NCBI RefSeq assembly: GCF_030271255.1 | Contig: NZ_JASJOM010000010.1 | Span: 62,001 to 126,000 of the forward strand | Length of the DNA: 64,000 bases | Direction: 5' to 3' | DNA from: Peribacillus folii | GTDB taxonomy: Bacteria; Bacillota; Bacilli; Bacillales; DSM-1321 | Part shown: positions 1-7,870 of the stretch, one piece after another | How positions within the stretch are numbered: the first letter of the stretch is position 1 | How the letters are laid out: each line of letters starts with the position of its first letter | Translations under genes and position numbers: made by a program | The notes under the pieces: generated by a model | The model's database searches: none | What the model was told of the DNA's origin: nothing | What the model saw: only the letters and a program-made list of their open reading frames with translations

Positions 1-580
1 TGATCAGTAAAAATGTTGAATGAAAATCAGGAAGGATTTCTTGTATATAATTGATATTGACGATATAAGAACGATGCACACGAATGAATAAATCGCTCGG
101 CAACATGAATTCCAATTCACTTAAGTTCATTTTATGGTATCCACTCACAAGTTCGGACTGAACTTTCGTTTTCCTGTTTTGTGCTTCTAAATACATGATT
201 TGATCATATGGAAGAGGAATCCAGCGGTCATCCATTTTAATGGTCAGGAATGATGTAGGTAAGATTAATGGCTTTGATGGCAGTATCGCCGTGACCGCCC
301 CTAGAGGATGACCCTCATTCATGATCGGTACGCTCAACCCATAGTAAGGTACGCCGAATACATGACTCTCGACTTGCACCCCAATTTTCCTCCGGACACT
401 CAATGCCTTGTATGTAGCTGTTTTTTCACTTATTAAATCACCCGGCTTTATCCTTAAGTCCACTTGCTTGCTCGGTTGATAATAAATGTATTTCTCTGAA
501 TCAGCCACGGAAATTGAAGCACCCTTTGGTACAAACTCCCTGATGATATTTAAAACGGATTCGACCGTAAATTGGTCCAT
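1..580 (-). CDS. LytTR-family transcriptional regulator (C-terminus beyond the left edge)
   Basis: About 193 residues are visible, from an ATG at 580 preceded by GAGGTGAAAGGAA. The N-terminal ~110 residues look like a small-molecule sensing domain. The C-terminal part is a LytTR DNA-binding domain: it contains IPLPYDQIMYLEAQNRKTKV and then FIRVHRSYIVNINYIQEI, the usual LytTR signature. There is no receiver domain, so this would be a one-component regulator. In enterobacteria LytTR regulators control CstA/BtsT-type pyruvate transporters, and a cstA homologue lies 2.5 kb away on the same strand, so control of that gene is plausible but inferred. The gene continues past base 1. Confidence 0.85.
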   Translation of the reverse strand, partial: MDQFTVESVLNIIREFVPKGASISVADSEKYIYYQPSKQVDLRIKPGDLISEKTATYKALSVRRKIGVQVESHVFGVPYYGLSVPIMNEGHPLGAVTAILPSKPLILPTSFLTIKMDDRWIPLPYDQIMYLEAQNRKTKVQSELVSGYHKMNLSELEFMLPSDLFIRVHRSYIVNINYIQEILPDFHSTFLLI

Positions 581-790
581 TTCCTTTCACCTCTTAATAA
601 GAACATATTAATAATTTACGAAAAAGAGCACCCGCTAATAGAATTAACGATTTCCACCCTCACCTTTTTACAACACAAGAAATGCGTCAAAAAAAGCTGC
701 TTCAAGTTTACGCCCTTACCCATTATAGTTGTAAAGCTCCGTAATTTCCATGGCCGTTCAAGAAAAAGGTCCCTCGGAAGATCCAAGCAA

Positions 791-820
791 CAAAAAGAAA
801 CCGCTCCAGAAGAACGGTGA
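791..820 (-). terminator. Intrinsic terminator after the nrgA-nrgB-small protein unit
   Basis: Read on the minus strand, ACCGTTC pairs with GAGCGGT around a 5-nt loop and is followed by TTCTTTTTG. It lies just past the stop of the 60-aa gene. Confidence 0.6.
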
Positions 821-824
821 AGGT

Positions 825-1007
825 TCATTTATTGGAACGGGGATTACGAAAGGAGGGTTTACTTCGAAGCGACAAAATTTCCTCTAAATTCTTTAATGGC
901 AATTCCATTAAAAAGGTTCGATCATCAGGTTGATATATTCCTTCCGAAATGAGCGTAGCGGCAATCCTCTCTTTTTTTGCATGAACGATTCGGACCAATC
1001 TTCCCAT
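825..1007 (-). CDS. Small basic protein resembling Fur-regulated basic protein FbpA
   Basis: This is a 60-residue basic protein with AAAGGGAG eight bases before the ATG. The pattern of an N-terminal Lys/Arg-rich helix, then LISEGIYQPDDRTF and LPLKNLEEI, resembles the FbpA/FbpC family of small proteins that act with the FsrA RNA in the Bacillus iron-sparing response. No Fur box is visible in the 37-bp gap after nrgB, so it is probably cotranscribed with nrgA-nrgB, which would be unusual. The family assignment rests on a short motif and is moderate; its role here is unknown. Confidence 0.55.
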   Translation of the reverse strand: MGRLVRIVHAKKERIAATLISEGIYQPDDRTFLMELPLKNLEEILSLRSKPSFRNPRSNK

Positions 1008-1044
1008 TTGGTTCGCTCCCTTTCTTCATGTTTCCTGCACTGCT

Positions 1045-1407
1045 TCAGTACTCATTCTTCAGCGCATCATGCCCTTCTTTTCCAGTGCGGATATTCACGA
1101 CATTCGCCAATTCATAAATGAAGATCTTCCCATCACCAGGTTTACCGGTGCTTAAGAATTTACGCGCTACATCCACGACTTCCTGAACGGGAACTTCACA
1201 TACGACAATTTCTATTTTCAACCGGTCATGCAGGGACATTTCGCGATTTCGTCCCCTATACGTTTCCACATAGCTTTTTTGAAGACCCGTTCCTTTCACC
1301 TCCGATACAGTCATTCCACTTACCCCTATTTTTGCCAATTCCGCTTTGAATTGTTCAAACTTGATCGGACGTGTGATAATATCTATTTTCGTTAAAACCT
1401 CTGACAT
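1045..1407 (-). CDS. nrgB: P-II nitrogen regulatory protein, AmtB-associated
   Basis: This 120-aa protein has P-II family length. It has the T-loop region GLQKSYVETYRG (Tyr50 is close to the uridylylated tyrosine of enteric P-II), the B-loop TGKPGDGKIF, and a C-terminal ENVVNIRTGKEG-type segment. P-II trimers bind ATP/ADP and 2-oxoglutarate and plug the ammonium channel AmtB from the cytoplasmic side; in B. subtilis NrgB (GlnK) also contacts TnrA. It lies 15 bp after nrgA and is cotranscribed with it, under the TnrA-type boxes upstream of nrgA. Confidence 0.95.
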   Translation of the reverse strand: MSEVLTKIDIITRPIKFEQFKAELAKIGVSGMTVSEVKGTGLQKSYVETYRGRNREMSLHDRLKIEIVVCEVPVQEVVDVARKFLSTGKPGDGKIFIYELANVVNIRTGKEGHDALKNEY

Positions 1408-1422
1408 ATATTCACCCTCCTT

Positions 1423-2637
1423 TTAAATTGATTCATGATAAGCTTTTTCTCCATGAAGTGTAAGGTCGAGACCCATTGACTCATCTTCTTCACTGACTCG
1501 CAACGGTACGAACACATGAATGACCTTAGCAATGGCATAAGTGATTACGGCAACGAAAATATATGTCGCCACAATGGCCACAAGCTGCTTCCAGAGTAAG
1601 CTGAAATCGCCGTAAAACAGTCCATTTCCACCAGCTTCGTTGACCGAAGTCGTTGCGAATAAACCTGTAGCTATCCCGCCCCATGTTCCGCCTATCCCAT
1701 GCAGCCCAAAGGCATCCAACGCATCGTCATATCCCAGTTTGTTTTTCAGGAAGAAGACGCCCCAGAAACAAACGGCCCCGCCGACGACTCCTATGAGGAT
1801 CGAGGAAGCAGGCGTCACGAAACCACAAGCGGGTGTAATGGCAACCAACCCGGAAATCGCTCCGGACACCGCTCCAAGCAATGTCGCCTTTTTATTCGCC
1901 ATGTAATCAACGATTAGCCAGCCTATGATGCCAGCAGCTGCAGCAACGGCTGTATTGACAAATACCGTCATCGCCACTGCATTGATCGTCAAAGCGCTTC
2001 CGACATTAAATCCGTACCACCCGAACCATATTAGTGACCCCCCAAGAAAAGTCAAAGGCAGATTATGCGGCGCGCTGTCCCCCGATTCCTTCCTTTTCCC
2101 CAACATGATCGCCAAAACCAACCCGGCAACACCTGAAGAAATATGGACAACATTGCCACCGGCAAAATCAAGTGTCCCAAGCTGCGCCAGCCAGCCGCCT
2201 CCCCATACCCAGTGAGCAACCGGTGCGTATACCAATAAAGACCACAAGATCGTAAAAATCAAAAATGCTGAAAACTTCATCCGTTCGGCAATCCCGCCTG
2301 CGATGATCGAAACAGTTAAAACGGCAAAAGTCATTTGAAATAACATGAATAAGCTATGGGGAATCGTATCGCTATACGGACCAGGTTCAAAGCCTACATC
2401 CTTCAAGCCAACCCAATCCAGTCCCCCCAGCAGCGCATTTCCTGGTGAAAACGATAATGAGTAGCCTAACAGCACCCAAAGAATCGATATCACAGCCAGA
2501 GGCATGTAGCTGTGCATGGCTGTATTCAGGACATTTTTACTCTTCACCATCCCCCCATAAAACAGGGCAATCCCTGGTGTCATTAGCCAAACCATCATCG
2601 TTGCCAGAAACATAAAAACCGAATCCGCCATTTGCAT
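1423..2637 (-). CDS. nrgA: Ammonium transporter AmtB/NrgA
   Basis: This is a 404-aa polytopic membrane protein of the Amt/Mep/Rh family. It has the twin-histidine pair of the conduction pore at about His165 (GGNVVHISSG) and His313 (DAFGLHGIGG), and the family motif FGWYGFNVGS. The start ATG at 2637 has GAGGGGG 8 bases upstream. It imports ammonium at low external nitrogen. It is the first gene of a unit with nrgB, and three TnrA-type sites precede it, so expression under nitrogen limitation is expected. Confidence 0.96.
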   Translation of the reverse strand: MQMADSVFMFLATMMVWLMTPGIALFYGGMVKSKNVLNTAMHSYMPLAVISILWVLLGYSLSFSPGNALLGGLDWVGLKDVGFEPGPYSDTIPHSLFMLFQMTFAVLTVSIIAGGIAERMKFSAFLIFTILWSLLVYAPVAHWVWGGGWLAQLGTLDFAGGNVVHISSGVAGLVLAIMLGKRKESGDSAPHNLPLTFLGGSLIWFGWYGFNVGSALTINAVAMTVFVNTAVAAAAGIIGWLIVDYMANKKATLLGAVSGAISGLVAITPACGFVTPASSILIGVVGGAVCFWGVFFLKNKLGYDDALDAFGLHGIGGTWGGIATGLFATTSVNEAGGNGLFYGDFSLLWKQLVAIVATYIFVAVITYAIAKVIHVFVPLRVSEEDESMGLDLTLHGEKAYHESI

Positions 2638-2660
2638 ATTGCATTCCCCCTCATTTTATA

Positions 2661-2769
2661 TGTTATGTTAGTTAACAAATATATGTTATATTTTTTATCA
2701 TATACTCAATATTCTAACAATTCAACTGATTTTTTTCACTTTTTATTTTTTATGTCATATTACTTAACA
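2661..2769. promoter_or_regulatory. Cluster of TnrA/GlnR-type boxes upstream of nrgA
   Basis: Two 17-mers fit TGTNAN7TNACA exactly: TGTTATGTTAGTTAACA at 2661-2677 and TGTCATATTACTTAACA at 2753-2769. A third at 2684-2700 (TGTTATATTTTTTATCA) has one mismatch. The intervening DNA is very AT-rich. TnrA activates nrgAB from such a site in B. subtilis. The proximal box lies between the likely promoter and the start codon, which could allow repression as well (inference). Confidence 0.8.
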
Positions 2770-2845
2770 TCAAATCTACTCCACCACTTCTAAAATAAGC
2801 TCAGCAATTCATTTGTCCTTCATGTCTCACATGCCTTTCACTACA

Positions 2846-2873
2846 AGAAAAAGCTCCTCAAAATTGAGGAGCC
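2846..2873 (-). terminator. Terminator of the cstA-ybdD unit
   Basis: On the minus strand GGCTCCTCAATTTTGAGGAGC forms an 8-bp stem followed by TTTTTCTT, 20 bp after the ybdD-like stop. Confidence 0.8.
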
Positions 2874-2892
2874 TTCAACCGTATATATCCCA

Positions 2893-3096
2893 TTAACAGC
2901 ATCTTGATACTTTGCCACCTTTGGCATTATAGCGTTCATCTTGCGCTTCGCAAAAAAATTCCTTCCTGGTCTTTACCGGATCTTGCGGATGATGATCCTT
3001 CATATGTGCCACATAGGTTTCATAACTGGGCACACCGACAAGCAAACTGACAAACTGCTTTCTGTAGCTTAGTATCTTGAGTAACTTTTTCAACAT
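2893..3096 (-). CDS. YbdD/YjiX-family small protein partner of CstA
   Basis: The protein is 67 aa from the ATG at 3096, chosen because AAGGGGGTG lies 5 bases upstream; a longer reading to 3144 has no such site. It shows the family pattern of a conserved HM-HHP segment, EFFCEAQDERY, and a Cys-Cys C-terminus (SRCC). In many bacteria this short protein is encoded next to CstA carbon-starvation transporters, and it is 13 bp downstream of cstA here. It is presumed to be an accessory factor of the transporter; its molecular function is not established. Confidence 0.85.
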   Translation of the reverse strand: MLKKLLKILSYRKQFVSLLVGVPSYETYVAHMKDHHPQDPVKTRKEFFCEAQDERYNAKGGKVSRCC

Positions 3097-3109
3097 CGTC
3101 ACCCCCTTC

Positions 3110-5167
3110 TCATGATGTCCTTCTCGATACATAAGGAGATTCATGCAAATCTATTTTCTGGTTCTGCAGCACTTTAACCCACAGCTTAATTGCAGAAATC
3201 AGGACAATGATTACAACGAGCATGAAAATGGCACAAAGCGCTGCATCCACATAGTCATTGACGATAACCTGCTTCATCTCGGCCAGATTCGCTGCAGGTG
3301 CGAGGACTTCTCCTTTATCATAAGCTGCCTTGAATTTATCCTTATGGGCTAAAAAGCCGATCGCCGGGTTTTCATGGAACAGCTTTTGCCAGCCAGCCGT
3401 CATGGTCACGATTAATAAGAAGGTAGTCGGGACAAGCGTGACCCAAGTATATGCTTTTTTGCCCATCTTGAAGAGGACTGTCGTCCCAAGCAGCAATGCA
3501 ATGGCGGCAAGCATCTGATTCGCGATTCCAAACAGCGGCCAGAGGGTATTGATCCCGCCAAGCGGGTCGATGACCCCTTGATAAAGGAAATATCCCCAGC
3601 CAATTACACAAAGGGCCGTCGCTATGATATTAGGCAGCCATTTATTCGTTTCGGCAAATGGCTTATAGAAGGTACCGATGATATCCTGGATCATGAAACG
3701 CCCCACCCTTGTTCCTGCATCAATGGTTGTCAATATGAACAATGCCTCGAAGAGAATCGCAAAGTGATACCAAAACGCCATTAGCGATGCTCCGCCAATC
3801 ACTTGCGAGAAGATGTGGGCCATCCCGATTGCAAAGGTTGGAGCCCCCCCGGTACGGGAGATGATGGTCTCTTCCCCAACATCATCCGCAAGGCCGGTGA
3901 TCATTTCCGGGGTCAAAACGAAGCCCCAATCCGATATCGTCGCCGCCACTTGAGCCGGCTCGGTTCCCACGACCGCACCCGGGCTGTTAATCGCGAAATA
4001 AATGCCTGGCGTCAGGACACAGGCTGCTATCATCGCCATGATGGCAACGAATGATTCAGTAAGCATCGCCCCGTAACCAATTGGACGGGAATGGGATTCG
4101 CGTTCAATCATTTTAGGAGTTGTACCGGATGAAACGAGTGCATGGAAGCCCGACACTGCACCACAGGCGATCGTGATGAAAAGGAACGGGAATAGATTCC
4201 CAGAGAATACAGGCCCTGTCCCATTAACGAATTGTGTGACCGCAGGCATTTCAAGGCTTGGCATGACGAGAAAGATTCCAAGCGCAAGTCCGATGATCGT
4301 CCCGATTTTTAAAAACGTACTTAAGTAATCACGCGGTGCCAGCAGCATCCATACCGGCAAAACGGACGCGATGAATCCGTATGCAATCAGCATGATGGCA
4401 ATCGTTTTCCCCTCGAAGGTGAACATTGGCGCCAATGTCGCGCTTTCCGATACAAAACGGCCGAAGTATAACGCAAGCATCAATAAGATGATGCCAAGGA
4501 TGGAGCCTTCACCAACACGCCCTGGCCTAATATAGCGCATATAGATGCCCATGAGGACGGCAATCGGGATCGTCGAGGCGATCGTGAACATCCCCCAAGG
4601 GCTGCCCACCAGTGCCTTTACGACGACAAGGGCAAGCACAGCCAATAAGATGATCATGATGCCGAGGATGCCGACCATGGCTATCAATCCTGTAATTGGC
4701 CCAATTTCCTCTTTGATCATTTCACCCAATGATTTGCCGTTCCGGCGCATCGAACCGAAGAGAATGATGAAATCCTGGACAGCACCAGCCAATACGACTC
4801 CTACCACAAGCCAGAGTGTCCCCGGCAAATATCCCATCTGGGCTGCTAGAATGGGGCCTACAAGCGGGCCAGCCCCAGCAATTGCCGCAAAATGGTGACC
4901 AAACAGCACCCATTTATTAGTAGGTACGTAGTCCTTCCCATCATTGTTAGCTTCTGCAGGGGTCTGGCGATTATCATCTAGTTCAAACACTTTCTGTGCA
5001 ATGAATTTACTATAAAAGCGATAGGCAACGGAATATACACAGAGTGCTGCTGTGACGATCCACATGGCATTGATGCTTTCCCCGCGGTTTAAAGCCACGA
5101 AACCAAAGCTCACTGCCCCCACAGCGGATATGATTCCCCAAAGAATGACCGATTTAAGCGCTTTCAT
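3110..5167 (-). CDS. cstA: Carbon starvation protein CstA family transporter
   Basis: A 685-aa protein with many membrane segments and CstA signatures such as GHHFAAIAGAGPLVGP, ILAAQMGYLPG and SGTTPKMIERE. CstA/BtsT proteins import pyruvate or peptides during carbon limitation. Two ATGs compete: the one at 5176 overlaps GAGAGGAG, while the one at 5167 lies 9 bases after it and is preferred. It is cotranscribed with the ybdD-like gene. The LytTR regulator at the left edge is a candidate controller. Confidence 0.93.
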   Translation of the reverse strand: MKALKSVILWGIISAVGAVSFGFVALNRGESINAMWIVTAALCVYSVAYRFYSKFIAQKVFELDDNRQTPAEANNDGKDYVPTNKWVLFGHHFAAIAGAGPLVGPILAAQMGYLPGTLWLVVGVVLAGAVQDFIILFGSMRRNGKSLGEMIKEEIGPITGLIAMVGILGIMIILLAVLALVVVKALVGSPWGMFTIASTIPIAVLMGIYMRYIRPGRVGEGSILGIILLMLALYFGRFVSESATLAPMFTFEGKTIAIMLIAYGFIASVLPVWMLLAPRDYLSTFLKIGTIIGLALGIFLVMPSLEMPAVTQFVNGTGPVFSGNLFPFLFITIACGAVSGFHALVSSGTTPKMIERESHSRPIGYGAMLTESFVAIMAMIAACVLTPGIYFAINSPGAVVGTEPAQVAATISDWGFVLTPEMITGLADDVGEETIISRTGGAPTFAIGMAHIFSQVIGGASLMAFWYHFAILFEALFILTTIDAGTRVGRFMIQDIIGTFYKPFAETNKWLPNIIATALCVIGWGYFLYQGVIDPLGGINTLWPLFGIANQMLAAIALLLGTTVLFKMGKKAYTWVTLVPTTFLLIVTMTAGWQKLFHENPAIGFLAHKDKFKAAYDKGEVLAPAANLAEMKQVIVNDYVDAALCAIFMLVVIIVLISAIKLWVKVLQNQKIDLHESPYVSRRTS

Positions 5168-5567
5168 TTCAACCATCTCCTCTCATTGTAACGAATGATT
5201 TACTATAAAAAACCTTCATTTCATATGATGTCAGGTCTTAAATCTCCCGAAATCATCCAATTTAAAGAATTTTATATATATTCTGAATTATATGTTATTA
5301 ATTGGATTTTTAGCAATAGGAATTTAGTCAATTTGTAATGAATTTACAATGATTTTGTCGATACATCACTTCCCATCCGCCAGATACTTTCCATGACCGA
5401 GATAACCTTCACTTTTTATATCAATGCGGGCGCTTGTATGAAATCCTTGCCGACCGATCTTCATTCGTAAATGATGGTTGTCCGATATTTTGTCGGATAT
5501 TGATACGTGAAAATAAGTATAAGAATTTAATAGAGTGGATAGACTAATAAAAAAGGAGTGGGAGAAT
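5168..5567. other. Intergenic region between divergent cstA and a small gene
   Basis: AT-rich near cstA (5250-5350), where its promoter should lie; no clear CRE or LytTR box was found. From about 5500 down to 5366 the minus strand reads as a coding-like 3' fragment (residues such as MKIGRQGFHTSARIDIKSEG) with no start signal, possibly a gene remnant that I cannot name. An inverted repeat TCCGA-N7-TCGGA sits at about 5481-5498, upstream of the small plus-strand gene. Confidence 0.35.
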
Positions 5568-5780
5568 ATGGAGACTAAAACGAAAGAAAGCACGAAAGAA
5601 ATGTGGACGGAAATCAATGAGTGCATCACTAGAATAATTGATGAAAAACATGATTTATCTTTTCAAAAGAAAAGCAATGATAATTATATGAATCTATATA
5701 TCCAAACTGCCGTATTGCACACCTTATTCGGACTTTCGGATGAGCTTAAAAGAATAGAAAGAAAATATAATGGTGTTTGA
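5568..5780 (+). CDS. Small hypothetical protein (70 aa)
   Basis: The ATG at 5568 follows AAAAAGGAGTGGGAGAAT, a good ribosome binding site, so the earlier ATG at 5535 is rejected. The product is 70 residues, charged and mostly helical by composition (METKTKESTKEMW..., LSDELKRIERKYN), with no signal peptide or membrane segment. I do not recognise the family. It ends 10 bp before a strong bidirectional hairpin. Confidence 0.6.
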   Translation: METKTKESTKEMWTEINECITRIIDEKHDLSFQKKSNDNYMNLYIQTAVLHTLFGLSDELKRIERKYNGV

Positions 5781-5790
5781 TGCATTCTAA

Positions 5791-5834
5791 AGCACGAAGC
5801 CCCCTTTCCACTATGGACAAGGGGGCTTCGTGCT
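5791..5834. terminator. Bidirectional hairpin between convergent genes
   Basis: A 16-bp perfect stem (AGCACGAAGCCCCCTT with its complement) around an 11-14 nt loop, between convergent genes ending at 5780 (+) and 5862 (-). U-tracts are poor on both sides. Confidence 0.7.
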
Positions 5835-5861
5835 GCCGGTTGATGGTTCCACAAGAGCTGA

Positions 5862-7064
5862 TTACTGCGCTAAGCTTTCCGCCAATCGTTTTTCCTTCCA
5901 GATGACCGTAATGCCAAGGCCAATGACCATGATGACTGCAGCAAAAAGATATGGATAGTGGATGTTTACGTCAAAAAGGATCCCTCCCATTGCCGGTCCT
6001 ACGATATTCCCCAAGCTGGTATAGGTCGAGTTCATGCCTGCAACGAAGCCTTGCTCCTTTCCGCCCGCTTTCGATAAGAATGTCGTCAACGCCGGACGAA
6101 GCAAGTCAAATGCTAGGAAGATGAAGCATGTCACCGCCAAAACGGCCATATAGCTGGAGATCAAGGTTGAGGCAACCGCAAATATGGCACCGACGATCAA
6201 ACATAGCTGAATCAGCCTTTTTTCACCAAGGATATCCACCATTTTTCCGAACATGAATACTTGGACAACCACCCCGAAGATAGAGCTTATCGTGATGATC
6301 ATGGCAATATCCTTCGGTGTGAAACCGAATTTATGATCCGAAAACAAGCTAAAGACAGTTTCATAGGCAGATAATCCAAATGCTAGAACGAAAACTAGGA
6401 TAAACGCAATAAAGAAAAGCGGATTAAGCGATTTTTTCAGATCGTACAAAAAGTTCGTTCCCCCTGCTTCAGCCGAAACTTCTGCAAGCTGCGCCTTTGT
6501 CAGCGGTTCCTTTAAGATAAATATCGATGTAAGGCAGGCAATGAAGGCAATCAATGCCGCAAGGAAGAAGGGCAAGCGTATTCCATACTCAGCAACGAAC
6601 CCGCCGATTCCCGGCCCTATAATAAAGCCCAAGCTAATGGCAGCGGAGATATACCCCATCGCCTTCGGGCGTTCCTTAACGGATGTGATATCAGCAACAT
6701 ATGCCGAAACACCCGGCATTATGAAAGCTGCACTTATCCCCCCCAGTACCCTCGATAGATAAAACACGGCTACATTCGTGCCCAAACCGAAGATAAGCTC
6801 TGAAACGCCAAAAAGGAATAATCCGATAATGATGATCCTCTTTCTCCCGTAACGGTCGACCCACCGTCCTGCAAACGGGGACATCACGAGCTGCGATACC
6901 GCAAATACGGCCACAAGGTAGCCCATCGTACTTCCCGAAAGATGCATGATGTTCATCAAGGATGGCATGACGGGGATGATGAGCCCGATTCCCAGAAAGG
7001 CGATGAATATATTGCTGAGCAATATGATCAATACCGCCTTTTGTTCTTTAATTGGTTTAACCAT
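5862..7064 (-). CDS. MFS multidrug efflux transporter
   Basis: A 400-aa, 12-TM major facilitator with motif A (GRWVDRYGRKR) in loop 2-3 and motif C-like glycines (GFIIGPGIGG) in TM5, typical of the drug:H+ antiporter group that includes NorA, Bmr and Blt. The ATG at 7064 is preferred over the upstream GTG because GAAGAGGTG lies 6 bases before it. It is 28 bp downstream of a TetR-family gene on the same strand, so the pair forms a repressor-pump operon. The substrate cannot be told from sequence. Confidence 0.88.
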   Translation of the reverse strand: MVKPIKEQKAVLIILLSNIFIAFLGIGLIIPVMPSLMNIMHLSGSTMGYLVAVFAVSQLVMSPFAGRWVDRYGRKRIIIIGLFLFGVSELIFGLGTNVAVFYLSRVLGGISAAFIMPGVSAYVADITSVKERPKAMGYISAAISLGFIIGPGIGGFVAEYGIRLPFFLAALIAFIACLTSIFILKEPLTKAQLAEVSAEAGGTNFLYDLKKSLNPLFFIAFILVFVLAFGLSAYETVFSLFSDHKFGFTPKDIAMIITISSIFGVVVQVFMFGKMVDILGEKRLIQLCLIVGAIFAVASTLISSYMAVLAVTCFIFLAFDLLRPALTTFLSKAGGKEQGFVAGMNSTYTSLGNIVGPAMGGILFDVNIHYPYLFAAVIMVIGLGITVIWKEKRLAESLAQ

Positions 7065-7092
7065 GCAGTACACCTCTTCCCATGTAAATCAT

Positions 7093-7680
7093 TTATGCAC
7101 TAATACCCCGCCAAAACACTGTCCAGGAGGCCGTCACTTTGTCCTTCAGCCGCTGCTCATCATTGCCGTAAACAAGCTCGAGCATGATTGAGTCGACTAC
7201 TCCAAGGAAAGCGAAAGTCGGCGTGATTGCTGCCTCTTCAATGATTAATCCGGCATCGATCCATCCCTGGAATTTCTGTTCAAGTATGACCTGAACCTTT
7301 TCCTCAATGTCCATGACTTCCTCGGTAATGGCCTCCTCCAGATGGGCTGGCGGAAAAAAAGACATCCGCAGCCAAAACTTGACATGCTCATTTTTTTGGA
7401 AAAGATCGATAATCAATTGTAAGAATCCGTATAAATCCTGCTCGGGGTTGTTTGAATCCACTTTACTGAAATATTGAAGCTTGGAAGTTAGCTCCGTCTC
7501 TTTCGCATCACGTAAAACGTTCAGAAAAAGATCATCCTTCCCTTTAAAATGGGCGTAAATGGATTGCTTTCTCATGCCGACTTCTTCTGCTATTTGTGAA
7601 AGGGATGCTCCTTCATAACCATGGATCGTAAAATATTTAAGAGCAGCTTCTTTAATGTCATTGCTTTTCAATCCTATCAC
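7093..7680 (-). CDS. TetR/AcrR-family repressor of the adjacent MFS pump
   Basis: A 195-aa protein with an N-terminal TetR helix-turn-helix (GASLSQIAEEVGMRKQSIYAHF) and a helical ligand-binding C-terminal domain. It is the first gene of the pump operon, and a perfect palindrome (ACGAACGTTCGT) lies 14 bp upstream of its start, fitting autoregulation with release by a pump substrate. The ligand is unknown. Confidence 0.9.
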   Translation of the reverse strand: MIGLKSNDIKEAALKYFTIHGYEGASLSQIAEEVGMRKQSIYAHFKGKDDLFLNVLRDAKETELTSKLQYFSKVDSNNPEQDLYGFLQLIIDLFQKNEHVKFWLRMSFFPPAHLEEAITEEVMDIEEKVQVILEQKFQGWIDAGLIIEEAAITPTFAFLGVVDSIMLELVYGNDEQRLKDKVTASWTVFWRGISA

Positions 7681-7693
7681 CTCTCGAATTTTA

Positions 7694-7705
7694 ACGAACG
7701 TTCGT
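7694..7705. promoter_or_regulatory. Palindromic TetR-type operator
   Basis: ACGAACGTTCGT is a perfect 12-bp palindrome just upstream of the TetR gene. Palindromes of this kind (TGACGAACGTTCGTTA-like) are common operators of TetR repressors that control drug pumps. Confidence 0.7.
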
Positions 7706-7870
7706 CAGTTATCTTAGCAAATTACATATATATAAGCAAGCGGAAAACACTTATCGTTTAAAATCTTCACGGAATTCGGGCCGAACACTTGGAAAATCTT
7801 CCCACGTATTAAGTTAGTTTCCCATATAAGACACAAAAAAATGCGTGCCGGACGGCACACATTCCTTACA

